Source of the DNA: Amycolatopsis camponoti
GTDB taxonomy: Bacteria > Actinomycetota > Actinomycetes > Mycobacteriales > Pseudonocardiaceae
DNA: 64,000 bases
Direction of reading: 5' to 3'
NCBI RefSeq assembly: GCF_902497555.1
Contig: NZ_CABVGP010000001.1
Coordinates: forward strand, 2,894,501 to 2,958,500
A program made the position numbers and the translations under genes. Of the stretch, positions 51,947-60,521 are shown in pieces (position 1 is the stretch's first letter; the number at the start of each line of letters is the position of its first letter). The notes under the pieces were generated by a model. It did no database searches. It saw only the letters and a program-made list of their open reading frames with translations, and was not told the DNA's origin.

Positions 51947-54859
51947 ATGCCCGATGTTCGGTTCGGTGTACTCGGACCCGTCGCCGGCTGGCGTGGGACG
52001 GACGCGGTCGAGATGGGGTCCGGCAAGTGCCTCCGAGTGCTCGGGATACTGCTGCTGCACGCGAACCATCGGGTGGAGCGCGAGGAGATCATCGAGGGCG
52101 TCTGGGGCGGGAATCCGCCGAGAAGCGCGGTGAACCTCGTCCAGAAGTACGTCGGCGACGTGCGCCGGTCCCTGGCGCTGGACGACGGCTCGCTGCAGAC
52201 CGTGGGCACCGGGTACCTGCTGCGCGTGGCCGCCGACCAGCTCGACAGCGTCCAGTTCACCTCCGGGCTCGTGCGGGCGCGGGAGAAGAAGAGCGACGGT
52301 GACCTGGCCGCGGCCAGGCAGCACCTCGCCGGCGCGATGGCGCTGTGGCGCGGACCTGCCTTCGCCGGCATCGACACCCCCGCGGCAGCCACCGAACGGG
52401 CCCGGCTGGACGACTACCGCGCCGGCGCGCTGGAAGACCTCGCCGAGCTCGATCTGCTGCGCGGGGAGCACGCACCGGCGATCCCCGAGCTGTCCCGGCT
52501 CGCGGCCGAGCACCCGTACCGCGAACGCGCGCGTGAGCTGCTGATGGTCGCGCTCTACCGCAGTGGCCGCCAAGGGGATGCCCTCGCCGTCTTCGACGAG
52601 ATCCGGCGGCTGCTGGCCGATGAGCTCGGCGCCAGTCCCGGGCACGGTCTGCAACGCGTCCACGCCCGGATCCTGCGCGCGGACCCCGCGCTCGGCTCGA
52701 CCCCCGCGAAGGAAATCCGGCCGCTGCCCGCGGACATTCCCGCTGCGCAGCGCAATTTCCTTCCGCGCGATCTCCCGTACTTCGCGGGGCGAAACGACGA
52801 GCTCGCCAGGTTGACGGTGTCGGCGGACGACCGGGCCACCGTTCACACCGTGGACGGGATGGCGGGCGTGGGCAAGACCGCGTTCGCTGTCCACGCCGGT
52901 CACCTGCTGGCCGAGCGGTTCCCGGACGGTGCTCTCTTCGTCGATCTGCAGGGGCACAGTGCGGGGAAGACGCCGCTGACCGTCGAAGAGATCCTGAACG
53001 TCCTCCTCGGACAGCTCGGAGTCACACCGGGCGGGGACGTCCGGGCACAGTGGCGGGCGAAGACCGCGGCGCTGCGGCTCCTGGTCGTTTTCGACAACGC
53101 TGTCGACGAGACGCAGGTGGTGCCACTGCTGCCGACCGGGCCCAGCCTGGTGATCGTGACGAGCCGCGCGAGACTGCTGGAGCTGGACGGTGCGCGGCCG
53201 CTGTCCCTGACCGTTTTGGCGGAGGCCGAGGCCGAGGCGTTCTTCACGCACTTGGTGGGCGCCGACCGCGCGAGCGCCGAGCCTGAGGCCGTGGCGCAGA
53301 TCGTCCGGCTGTGCGCCGGCCTGCCGCTCGCGCTCCGGCTGTCCGGAGCAAGGCTGGCGCACCGCACGACCTGGCCGATCGCGCACCTGTCCGCGCAGCT
53401 GGCCCGCGCGCGCCGCCGGCTGCCGAAGCTGTTCACCGACCGCGAGGTGGCACTGGCGTTCCGCATGTCGCACGAGCAGCTGTCCCCGATCGACCAGCAG
53501 CTCTTCGCCGCACTGGGCCGGCACCCCGGCGCCGACGCGGACACCGCCGTCCTGGCGGCGATGATCGGAGTGCCGGACGGACGGGCCGACGAAGCCCTGC
53601 AGCGGCTGGTCGACGTCCACCTGGCCGAGGAACCGGCACCCGGCCGGTACCGGCAACACGACTTGCTGCGGCAGTTCGCCCGCGGCATGTCGGACGACCC
53701 GCGCATGACCGAGAAGATGCTCGACCACTACCTGACGGCCATCACGGAGGCAGCGGCCTGCATCGAGGAGAACGGCCCGGGGACGGGGGCCGCGCGGGCC
53801 TGGCTGATGGCCGAGCGCGCCAACGTCCTGGCGGCGACCCGCTGCGCCGCGGCCGAAGGGCAAGGCGGCTATGCGTGGCAGCTGGCGATCTCCCTCTGGC
53901 ACGTCCTGGGTCGCGACCTCGCCGGTGACTCGATCGAACTGCTCGAGCACGGCCTGGCGGCCGCGCGAGAGACGGCCGAGGGCGGCGAGGACCTGCTGCG
54001 CACGTTGCTGGCGCTGGCCCACTGGTCCGCCGGCCACACCGCCCGCGCCTACGACCTGCTGACCACGTCGGCCATGCAGCGCGCGCACACCGAATCGCAC
54101 GCGCACACCCTCGCCCTGCTCGCGTTGATGCACCTGCACCGAGGCGCGCACACCCAAGCCGCGCAGCACGCGCAGGCGGCCTTCGACGAGCTCGCGGAGC
54201 TGGCCGAGCTGTCCCCGCTCGGCATCGACGCCAAGATCATCACGCACTGGACCCGGGGCGTCGTCCGGTGGCTGGAAGGCTCGCCCGAGACGGCACTGGC
54301 CCACCTGCGGACGGCCTACGCGCTCTGCGGCGACCTGGGCCAGCTCAGCCCCAACGACCACGTGCTCACGGCGCTGGCGCGATGTCTCATCGAGCTGAGC
54401 GCCGCCGACGAAGCCCTCGACCACCTTCGCCGGGCCCGCGAACTTCGCCGGCGGATCGGGGACCGGGCCGGGGAAGCGGAAGCGCTGACTCTCATCGGAA
54501 CAGCGCACCGCGCGATGGGAGATGCCGGCCGTGCCCTGAAATCCCAGCGGACGGCCATGATCCTGCTCGACGACGGCTCTCGGCTGCGGGTTTACGCCCG
54601 CCTCGAACTCGGCCGCACGCTCGCTGATCTGGGGAACGGGACCGAAGCTGTTCGGCAGCACGAGCTCGCCCTCGCCGTCGCGGTGCGCGGTGGTCACCTC
54701 CGCGAACAGGCTCAGGCGCATGACGAACTCGCCCGTACCTACGCGGGTGACAATCCCGGAGAGGCCCGAAAACACCGGCAGGCCGCCGCGGACCTGGCCG
54801 TCCGACTCGGCCTGACGTGTCCGAAACCGCTTCCTCACCTTCGTCCCGCCGGCTGGTGA
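51947..54859 (+). CDS. SARP-family regulator with NB-ARC ATPase and TPR domains (AfsR-like)
   Basis: A 970-residue regulator. The N-terminal winged-helix and bacterial activator domains span about 1-245 (VRFGVLGPV, VEREEIIEGVWGG, VGTGYLLRV). The NB-ARC ATPase (about 275-560) has Walker A GMAGVGKTAF and Walker B LLVVFDN, and TPR-like helices fill the rest (about 600-960). Such proteins activate secondary-metabolite or development genes in response to a signal read by the TPR part. No antibiotic gene cluster is adjacent; the nearest possible target is the divergent I36-like gene. GGAGGGGGG precedes the start. Confidence 0.9.
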   Translation: MPDVRFGVLGPVAGWRGTDAVEMGSGKCLRVLGILLLHANHRVEREEIIEGVWGGNPPRSAVNLVQKYVGDVRRSLALDDGSLQTVGTGYLLRVAADQLDSVQFTSGLVRAREKKSDGDLAAARQHLAGAMALWRGPAFAGIDTPAAATERARLDDYRAGALEDLAELDLLRGEHAPAIPELSRLAAEHPYRERARELLMVALYRSGRQGDALAVFDEIRRLLADELGASPGHGLQRVHARILRADPALGSTPAKEIRPLPADIPAAQRNFLPRDLPYFAGRNDELARLTVSADDRATVHTVDGMAGVGKTAFAVHAGHLLAERFPDGALFVDLQGHSAGKTPLTVEEILNVLLGQLGVTPGGDVRAQWRAKTAALRLLVVFDNAVDETQVVPLLPTGPSLVIVTSRARLLELDGARPLSLTVLAEAEAEAFFTHLVGADRASAEPEAVAQIVRLCAGLPLALRLSGARLAHRTTWPIAHLSAQLARARRRLPKLFTDREVALAFRMSHEQLSPIDQQLFAALGRHPGADADTAVLAAMIGVPDGRADEALQRLVDVHLAEEPAPGRYRQHDLLRQFARGMSDDPRMTEKMLDHYLTAITEAAACIEENGPGTGAARAWLMAERANVLAATRCAAAEGQGGYAWQLAISLWHVLGRDLAGDSIELLEHGLAAARETAEGGEDLLRTLLALAHWSAGHTARAYDLLTTSAMQRAHTESHAHTLALLALMHLHRGAHTQAAQHAQAAFDELAELAELSPLGIDAKIITHWTRGVVRWLEGSPETALAHLRTAYALCGDLGQLSPNDHVLTALARCLIELSAADEALDHLRRARELRRRIGDRAGEAEALTLIGTAHRAMGDAGRALKSQRTAMILLDDGSRLRVYARLELGRTLADLGNGTEAVRQHELALAVAVRGGHLREQAQAHDELARTYAGDNPGEARKHRQAAADLAVRLGLTCPKPLPHLRPAGW

Positions 54860-54901
54860 AACACCAAGCCCGCGCGGTCGAACCCGTGGTCGTCGGCTCG
54901 C

Positions 54902-55585
54902 TCAGAGCCGCGCGCGCGAGAGGATGCCGCGGATGAGGACGTCGAGCGACCAGGCGAACCTCTGCTCGCCGGTGCCGGACATGATCTCGGTCCGCGCGGC
55001 GTGGACGCGGGGGTACTCGTTCGCCGGAGCGCGGTTGATCGCCTGGGCGACGGGGCCGTCCGGTGCGGCCGGGTCCGAGCCGTGTGCGTGTTCGGCGGCG
55101 ACCGCGGTGACGAACATGGTCAGCATGTCGATGGCCCAGGCCGCATTCGCCTGGTCGACGCCGGCTTCCGCGAGGATTTCCAGAAGGGCTTCGGCGATGC
55201 GCAGTGCGTTGGGTCCCACGGCGGTGGTCCGGAAGGCCATCAGGGCGACAGCCGGGCTGCCCAGCAGGACTTCGGCGTAGGAGCGGAGGAGCGCTTCGAG
55301 CCGGTCGCGCCATGAGCCCGCGGCCCCGCCGACCTCGACGGCTTCCAGCGCGCGGTCGAGCACGAGCGCCTGGAGTTCGGTCAGGTCGTTGACGTAGGCG
55401 TAGAGCGAGGCCGGGCCCGTGTCGAGGACCTTCGCGATCTTGCGGAGGCTCATGGCCCCGCCGTCTTCCGCGGTGATCTGACGCAGCGCCTCCTCGACGA
55501 TCGCGTCGCGGCTCAGCGGCGGTTTCGCCGGTCGGGTGCGGCGGCTCTGGACCTCTGGGGCGCCGAAGGGATCACGCGGGGGCAC
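54902..55585 (-). CDS. TetR repressor of the TetX-like/MFS block
   Basis: A 227-residue TetR regulator with helix-turn-helix SLRKIAKVLDTGPASLYAYV and a TetR C-terminal domain (type resembling TetR_C_11/33). GTG 55585 or TTG 55591 could start it; neither has a good ribosome site, so the message may be leaderless. Three related 17-bp operators fill the space between it and the monooxygenase gene, which is then the clear target. It is convergent with the SARP gene, 42 bp apart. Confidence 0.87.
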   Translation of the reverse strand: MPPRDPFGAPEVQSRRTRPAKPPLSRDAIVEEALRQITAEDGGAMSLRKIAKVLDTGPASLYAYVNDLTELQALVLDRALEAVEVGGAAGSWRDRLEALLRSYAEVLLGSPAVALMAFRTTAVGPNALRIAEALLEILAEAGVDQANAAWAIDMLTMFVTAVAAEHAHGSDPAAPDGPVAQAINRAPANEYPRVHAARTEIMSGTGEQRFAWSLDVLIRGILSRARL

Positions 55586-55596
55586 CGGCAAACGCT

Positions 55597-55657
55597 ATTC
55601 GTCGCGAACCCTGTTCGTCAACTTGACGAACAGGGTTCGTCACGAATACCGTTCGTC
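55597..55657. promoter_or_regulatory. Operator array: 51-bp palindrome plus a third site
   Basis: 55597-55647 is an inverted repeat of two 25-base arms around C55622 with only two mismatches. Within it and just beyond are three copies of a 17-mer like GACGAAC-N3-GTTCGTC, at 55603-55619, 55625-55641 and 55641-55657. This is ideal for cooperative binding of several TetR dimers. Confidence 0.82.
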
Positions 55658-55716
55658 AGGTGGCCGCCGCGGTGCCCGCCACGGAAACGCTCTCCATCAG
55701 GAAGGGGTGAATCAGC

Positions 55717-56913
55717 ATGTCCACCCGCACTATCGCCATCGTGGGCGCGGGCCTGAGCGGTCTCGTCTGCGCCCGGATCCTCCAGCGGAACGGAATACCC
55801 GTCACCGTCTACGAAGCGGACGCCACACCGGATTCCCGGCAGCAGGGCGGCTCGCTCGACATTCACGAGGACAGTGGGCAGATCGCGCTCGAGGAAGCCG
55901 GCCTTTACGAGGAGTTCCGCGCTCGTACGCACGTCGGCGGCGAGGATATGCGCCTGCTCGACAAGACCGGGCGGGTGCACATCGACACGCGCGAACCGGC
56001 CGGCGGCCGTGGCCGGCCGGAAATCGACCGGACGGAACTGCGGCAGCTGCTCGTCGAGTCGCTGAAGCCGGGCACGATCGACTGGGGGCGCAAGGTCGTC
56101 GCCGCGCGGCCCGTCACGGCGGGACACGTACTCGAGTTCGCGGACGGCTCCGCGCTCCGCGCCGATCTCGTCGTCGGCGCGGACGGCGCGTGGTCGAGGA
56201 TCCGGCCCCTGCTGACTCCGGAGAAGCCCGGCTACACCGGGATCACCCTGGTCGAGATGCGCCTGACCGACGCGGTGGCCGAACACCCGGACGCGCTCGC
56301 GCTCACCGGCCGGGGGAACTTCTTCGCGCTGTCGGACAACAGGTACATCGGCGGGCACGGCGGGAACACCATCGCGTTCGGCTGCGGCCTGCGCGTCCCC
56401 GAGAACTGGGTCGCCGACAGCGGTATCGAGTGGCGCGAACCGGAATCCGTTCGTGCGGGGCTGCTGCGCGAGTTCCCCGACTGGGCCCCGGCCCTGACCG
56501 ACCTGATCCGCGAGTGCGATGACGGCGCCCTCTGGCCCCGGCCGATCTACGCGCTGCCGACCGGTCTCACCTGGGAGCGGGTTCCCGGCGTGACCCTGGT
56601 CGGCGACGCCGCGCACCTCATGTCGCCGTTCGCGGGCGAAGGCGCCAACATCGCGCTGATCGACGGCGCCGACCTGGCCCGGGAGATCCTCGGCAGTCCC
56701 GACGTCGAAACCGCACTCACCCGCTACGAGAACACGATGTTCCCGCGCGGCGCCAAAGCGGCCGCGGCGTCGCAGAAGGGTCTCGACCTGATGTTCGTCG
56801 ACGGCCGCCCGAGGAAGATGATCATGTTCTTCAAGGGTATGTCGGTCTTGTCGACGCTGACCAAACCGTTCGAGCGCCTTTTCGCCGGCACGAACAAGGA
56901 GAACAAGAAATGA
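55717..56913 (+). CDS. FAD-dependent monooxygenase, TetX-like
   Basis: A 398-residue class A flavoprotein monooxygenase. It has the FAD motif GAGLSGL, GGSLDIHEDSG, GRPEIDRTELRQLL, the middle DG motif VVGADGAWS and GDAAHLMSPFAGEGAN. The second and third signatures are typical of TetX-type tetracycline destructases and close aromatic hydroxylases. A C-terminal helix (KGMSVLSTLTKPFERLF) is present as in TetX. It is divergent from TetR and followed by an MFS exporter, fitting drug inactivation plus efflux. The natural substrate is unknown. Confidence 0.88.
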   Translation: MSTRTIAIVGAGLSGLVCARILQRNGIPVTVYEADATPDSRQQGGSLDIHEDSGQIALEEAGLYEEFRARTHVGGEDMRLLDKTGRVHIDTREPAGGRGRPEIDRTELRQLLVESLKPGTIDWGRKVVAARPVTAGHVLEFADGSALRADLVVGADGAWSRIRPLLTPEKPGYTGITLVEMRLTDAVAEHPDALALTGRGNFFALSDNRYIGGHGGNTIAFGCGLRVPENWVADSGIEWREPESVRAGLLREFPDWAPALTDLIRECDDGALWPRPIYALPTGLTWERVPGVTLVGDAAHLMSPFAGEGANIALIDGADLAREILGSPDVETALTRYENTMFPRGAKAAAASQKGLDLMFVDGRPRKMIMFFKGMSVLSTLTKPFERLFAGTNKENKK

Positions 56914-57040
56914 CGACCGGTCGGCTGGACGCGAACTGACGCTGGGCGCCGTGGAACTGACGGTCGCCTCCCAAGGACACCGCGCACCTCGTCGGCGTCG
57001 ACTACCCGATCCGCTCGGCGATGGGAACCGAGACCGGACC
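56910..57040 (+). pseudogene. Possible remnant of a coupled gene
   Basis: An ATG at 56910 overlaps the monooxygenase stop as ATGA, the usual coupled start here, but the frame ends after nine codons (MTTGRLDAN). About 40 bp later, in another frame, 56974-57040 reads DTAHLVGVDYPIRSAMGTETG, which looks like part of a real protein. Together they suggest a deleted gene between the monooxygenase and the MFS transporter. The evidence is thin. Confidence 0.3.
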
Positions 57041-57097
57041 CCGCCGTCAGTCTCGGTACCCGGAACTAGCGTCGGGGGAGACCGAAGGGTGGGGTGC

Positions 57098-58594
57098 ATG
57101 CGGGCGCAGTCCGACGAGGTGGCGCTGTCGACCGGCCGCCGCGCGTGGACGGTCGGCGTGATGTGCACCGCGGTCGGCCTGGTGATCGCCATGGTGACGA
57201 TCGTGAACGCGGCGCTGCCCGCGCTGGCCGCCGACACCGGCGCGAGCCAGGCCGAACAGACTTGGATCGTCGACGTCTACACGCTGGTGCTGGCCGCGCT
57301 GGTGCTGCCGGCCGGCGCGCTGGGCGACCGGCACGGCCGCCGCGGCGTGCTCGTCGCCGGCCTGCTCGTGTTCGCCGCCGGCTGCGCCGCGCCGGTCTTC
57401 CTGGACACGTCGGCGTGGATCATCGCGGCCCGGGCCGTCACCGGGCTCGGCGCGGCGATGATCATGCCGGCCACGCTGTCGATCATCACCGCGAGCTTCT
57501 CGCCGGAGCGGCGCGGCCGGGCCATCGGGACCTGGGCCGCGGTGGCCGGCGTCGGCGGGCTCGGCGGGCTGGTGCTCGCCGGGGTGCTGCTGGAGCACTT
57601 CTCGTGGCATTCGGTGTTCCTCGGGCCGGCGGTGCTGTCCGTGGTCCTGGTGGCCGCGAGCCTGACGGTGCCGACGTCGCGCGACCGCCACCCGCACGCG
57701 TTCGACGTCGTCGGCGCGGTGCTCAGCGCCCTCGCGATCGGCGCGGTGGTGTTCGGCATCCTGCGCGTCGCCGATCTCGGCTGGGGCGACGGAACCGTGC
57801 TCGGGTCGATCGCGGGCGGGCTGGTGCTGGGCGCGCTGTTCACCGGGTACGAGCTGCGGCACGCGTCCCCGCTGCTGGACGTCCGGCTGTTCGGCAACGC
57901 GGCCTTCGCGGCCGGGTCGGTTTCGGTGACCGTGCAGTTCACCGCGGCGTTCGGGATGTTCTACGCGCTGGCGCAGTACCTGCAGCTGGTGCAGGGGTAT
58001 TCGGCGCTGGACTCGGGACTGGCGCTGTGGCCCGTCGCGGTGACGCTGTTCCCGCTGTCGCTGGCTTCGGCGCCGCTGGTGCGCCGGTTCGGGCTGGGGG
58101 CGGTGACGTGCGCCGGCCTCGCCGTCGTCGTCGCCGGGATGGTCCTCATCGGACAGCTGGACGCGGGAAGCGGTTATGCCGCCTTGGCGATCGCGGTGTG
58201 CGTGCTGGGCGCGGGGATCGGGGTGACGGCCCCGGCGGCGACGAGCGCGATCCTCGACAACGTGCCGCCGTCGCAGTACGGCGTGGCGTCGGCGGTCAAC
58301 GACGCGACGCGCGAAGTCGGTGCGGCACTGGGGATCGCGCTGGTGGGCAGTGTGCTGGCCGCCGGCTACCGGGACTCGGTCCGCTCGGCGACGGCGGCAC
58401 TCGCGCCACCCGCGCGCGAGGCGGCGGAAGGCTCGCTGGCGGGCGCGCTCGCGGTGGCGGAAGGCCCGGCGGGCGAACACTTGGCGGCGGCCGCGCGCAC
58501 GGCCTTCGCGCACGGCATGGGGATCAGCATGCTGGCGCTGGCGGCCGTCGTGGTGGCGGGCATCGTCGCGGCCGCGGTGCTGGTCCGCCGCTGA
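57098..58594 (+). CDS. MFS drug exporter, DHA2 (14-TM) type
   Basis: A 498-residue transporter with about 14 membrane helices. Motif A is GALGDRHGRRGVL, motif C-like glycines are in AGVGGLGGLVLAGVLL, and the start AWTVGVMCTAVGLVIAMV matches DHA2 drug/proton antiporters. It should export a small hydrophobic compound using the proton gradient. ATG 57098 is chosen at the first membrane helix. Its place after the TetX-like gene suggests a common role in resistance or self-protection. Confidence 0.88.
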   Translation: MRAQSDEVALSTGRRAWTVGVMCTAVGLVIAMVTIVNAALPALAADTGASQAEQTWIVDVYTLVLAALVLPAGALGDRHGRRGVLVAGLLVFAAGCAAPVFLDTSAWIIAARAVTGLGAAMIMPATLSIITASFSPERRGRAIGTWAAVAGVGGLGGLVLAGVLLEHFSWHSVFLGPAVLSVVLVAASLTVPTSRDRHPHAFDVVGAVLSALAIGAVVFGILRVADLGWGDGTVLGSIAGGLVLGALFTGYELRHASPLLDVRLFGNAAFAAGSVSVTVQFTAAFGMFYALAQYLQLVQGYSALDSGLALWPVAVTLFPLSLASAPLVRRFGLGAVTCAGLAVVVAGMVLIGQLDAGSGYAALAIAVCVLGAGIGVTAPAATSAILDNVPPSQYGVASAVNDATREVGAALGIALVGSVLAAGYRDSVRSATAALAPPAREAAEGSLAGALAVAEGPAGEHLAAAARTAFAHGMGISMLALAAVVVAGIVAAAVLVRR

Positions 58595-58665
58595 GCGTGT
58601 ATCTGGGGGCGGGCGCGGGTCCCTTTGTCTTCAGGAAACCGAAGAATGTCCTGGAGGGAACCCGA

Positions 58666-58989
58666 ATGACCGAGTTGCACATCAAGACCCTGAAGTGCGT
58701 CAAGAAGGACGACCTGATCGGCAAGGACGAGGTCGTCGTGCAGGTGAACGGCGGCACCGTCTCGGGCCCGCACAAGCTGGGCAAGGGCGACAGCGTCACG
58801 CTCAACACGCTGCGCTCGTTCACGAGTTCGGCGAAGGTGACGCTGATCGACGAGGACGGCGGCAAGGACGACACCCTCGGCACGGTGACGATCACCGACT
58901 CGCAGGCGGGAATCGGCACGCTGACGGCGTTCTTCAACGCCTTGGCGGGCGCGGACTACCACATGACGTACGACGTGCACGGCAGCTGA
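58666..58989 (+). CDS. Small beta-rich hypothetical protein
   Basis: A 107-residue protein without signal peptide. It reads ELHIKTLKCVKKDDLIGKDEVVVQVNGG then alternating beta strands with Asp/Gly turns (LIDEDGGKDDTLGTV), shown here in parts, and ends in an aromatic helix-like segment (GADYHMTYDVHGS). The layout recalls small C2-like or adaptor folds, but no family is recognised. The start follows GGAGGGAA. It lies 71 bp after the MFS gene and is followed by a secreted unknown. Confidence 0.68.
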   Translation: MTELHIKTLKCVKKDDLIGKDEVVVQVNGGTVSGPHKLGKGDSVTLNTLRSFTSSAKVTLIDEDGGKDDTLGTVTITDSQAGIGTLTAFFNALAGADYHMTYDVHGS

Positions 58990-59124
58990 CCCACGCGCGC
59001 GGATCGCCGGGCCACCCGGGTCCGGCGATCGTCCGTCCGGGTGATGTCCCCGTCCCGGGCTCAACCGAGGCCCGGAGGCCGGCGTGGTGACCGCGACACC
59101 AGCCGGACTGCGAAGGGGATTTCG

Positions 59125-59625
59125 ATGAGCGAAGCGCGGCGAACGATCCGGAAGTTGATCGCGGCGGGTCTCGCCGCCGCGGCCGCGGTGATGGTGCCGG
59201 TGTCGTCCGCGACCGCGTCGACGCAGGCGGCACCGCACTGCCAGTTCGGCTCCGGCTACGGCTACCTCGTCGACTCGGATCCGATCTACTCGCCGCCGGG
59301 CAACCACTCGGCGAGTGTCGGTCGGATCGAGCTGTGCCGGGACAGCGGCTACCAGTACTGGGCGTTCATCCTGCTGGACAACCCGCCGACCGTGAGCCAG
59401 TACGGCGACGCGGAGATCGCCCGCTACCGCGACGGCAACGTCCAGAACGTCCTCCGGTGCGAAAGCCCGGGCGGCAACGGCGAAGTGCTGCCGGGGCAGC
59501 GACGCTGCTGGACCCCCAAGATCGACGGGGTCAGCGGCCACTACAAGTTCATCGCCTCGGGAACGCTCTGGAGCAGCCACACCGGCAATCTGCTCGCCGA
59601 CGGCTACGTCGCCCTCACCCGGTGA
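59125..59625 (+). CDS. Secreted hypothetical protein with four cysteines
   Basis: A 166-residue exported protein: signal peptide 1-32 (VSSATASTQA), then a Gly/Tyr-rich domain (HCQFGSGYGYLVDSD) with Cys pairs and an Asp/Tyr-rich core (YGDAEIARYRDGNVQNV), ending with a SGTLWSSHTGNLLADGYV segment. I do not recognise a family. ATG 59125 follows AAGGGGAT. Its last 11 bases overlap the end of the convergent XRE gene. Confidence 0.72.
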   Translation: MSEARRTIRKLIAAGLAAAAAVMVPVSSATASTQAAPHCQFGSGYGYLVDSDPIYSPPGNHSASVGRIELCRDSGYQYWAFILLDNPPTVSQYGDAEIARYRDGNVQNVLRCESPGGNGEVLPGQRRCWTPKIDGVSGHYKFIASGTLWSSHTGNLLADGYVALTR

Positions 59626-60466
59626 CCGGCTCGGCGGTCCACGAAGCCAAGATGCGCAACGCTTCGTGCGCCGCCGAGCCCGGTTCCGCCGTCAGGACCA
59701 TCAGCCGCTGGCCGCTGCCGTCGGGGCTTTCCCACATGTCGCAGTCCAGGGTCAGGTCGCCGACCACCGGGTGGCGGTAGCGCTTCACCCCGTAGCCCGC
59801 GCTCGTGACGTGGTGGGCCGCCCACCACGTGCGGAACTCCGGGTGGTGCACCGAAAGCTCGCCGACGAGCTCGGCCAGCTCCGGCGCGTCCGGGTCGCGC
59901 GCGGCCTCCAGGTGCAGGGCCGCCACCGCCGTGCGGGCCGCCTCTTCCCAGTCGGTGTGGAGCGCGCGCACCGAGGCGTCCGCGAAGAGCAGGTACACGT
60001 AGTTGCGGCGGTTCGCCGGGTAGCGGGCGAAGTCGGTGAACAGCGCCGCCGCCGCTGCGTTCCACGCCACCACGTCCAGCCGGCGGCCCAGCACCATCGC
60101 GGGCGTCTCCGCCAGCCGGTCGAGGAGCCTCTTCATGGCGGGGCGCAGCTTCTCGCCCGCCCGGCGCCGCGGCCGGCGGAAGGGCTTGCCGGCCAGTTCG
60201 TACACATAGGACTGCTGGTCGTCGCTGAGCCGGAGCGCGCGGGCCAGCGTGGCGAGGACCGACGATGACGCCTGCACGCGCCCCTGTTCGAGCCGCGTCA
60301 GGTAGTCGACGCTGATCGCGGCCAGCCCGGCGACCTCCTCCCGGCGGAGCCCGGCCACGCGGCGCGGCGAAGCGGGTTCCGGCAGGCCGACGTCCCGCGG
60401 GCTCAGCTGCGCGCGGCGCGCCTTCAGGAAGTCGCCGAGCTCCTTGGGCTGACCGGTGGGCTCCAT
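59615..60466 (-). CDS. XRE-family regulator with MmyB-type domain
   Basis: A 283-residue paralogue of the regulator at 19908: helix-turn-helix VAGLRREEVAGLAAISVDYL, then an MmyB-like ligand domain (VVAWNAAAAALFTDF, RNYVYLLFAD, VVGDLTLDCDMWE). ATG 60466 is chosen from the domain start. It may respond to a fatty acid or related ligand. It is downstream of and parallel to the LysR gene at 60522 with a 55-bp gap, so co-transcription is possible. Confidence 0.88.
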   Translation of the reverse strand: MEPTGQPKELGDFLKARRAQLSPRDVGLPEPASPRRVAGLRREEVAGLAAISVDYLTRLEQGRVQASSSVLATLARALRLSDDQQSYVYELAGKPFRRPRRRAGEKLRPAMKRLLDRLAETPAMVLGRRLDVVAWNAAAAALFTDFARYPANRRNYVYLLFADASVRALHTDWEEAARTAVAALHLEAARDPDAPELAELVGELSVHHPEFRTWWAAHHVTSAGYGVKRYRHPVVGDLTLDCDMWESPDGSGQRLMVLTAEPGSAAHEALRILASWTAEPVTG

Positions 60467-60521
60467 GCCCCGATTGTCCCCGGGGGCCGCCGGTCCCGCG
60501 TGGGCAGGTTTCTTCCCCCGG

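Noticed and set aside
51947..54859. Antibiotic biosynthetic gene cluster around the SARP gene
   Set aside because: No polyketide synthase, peptide synthetase or other core biosynthetic gene is in the window.
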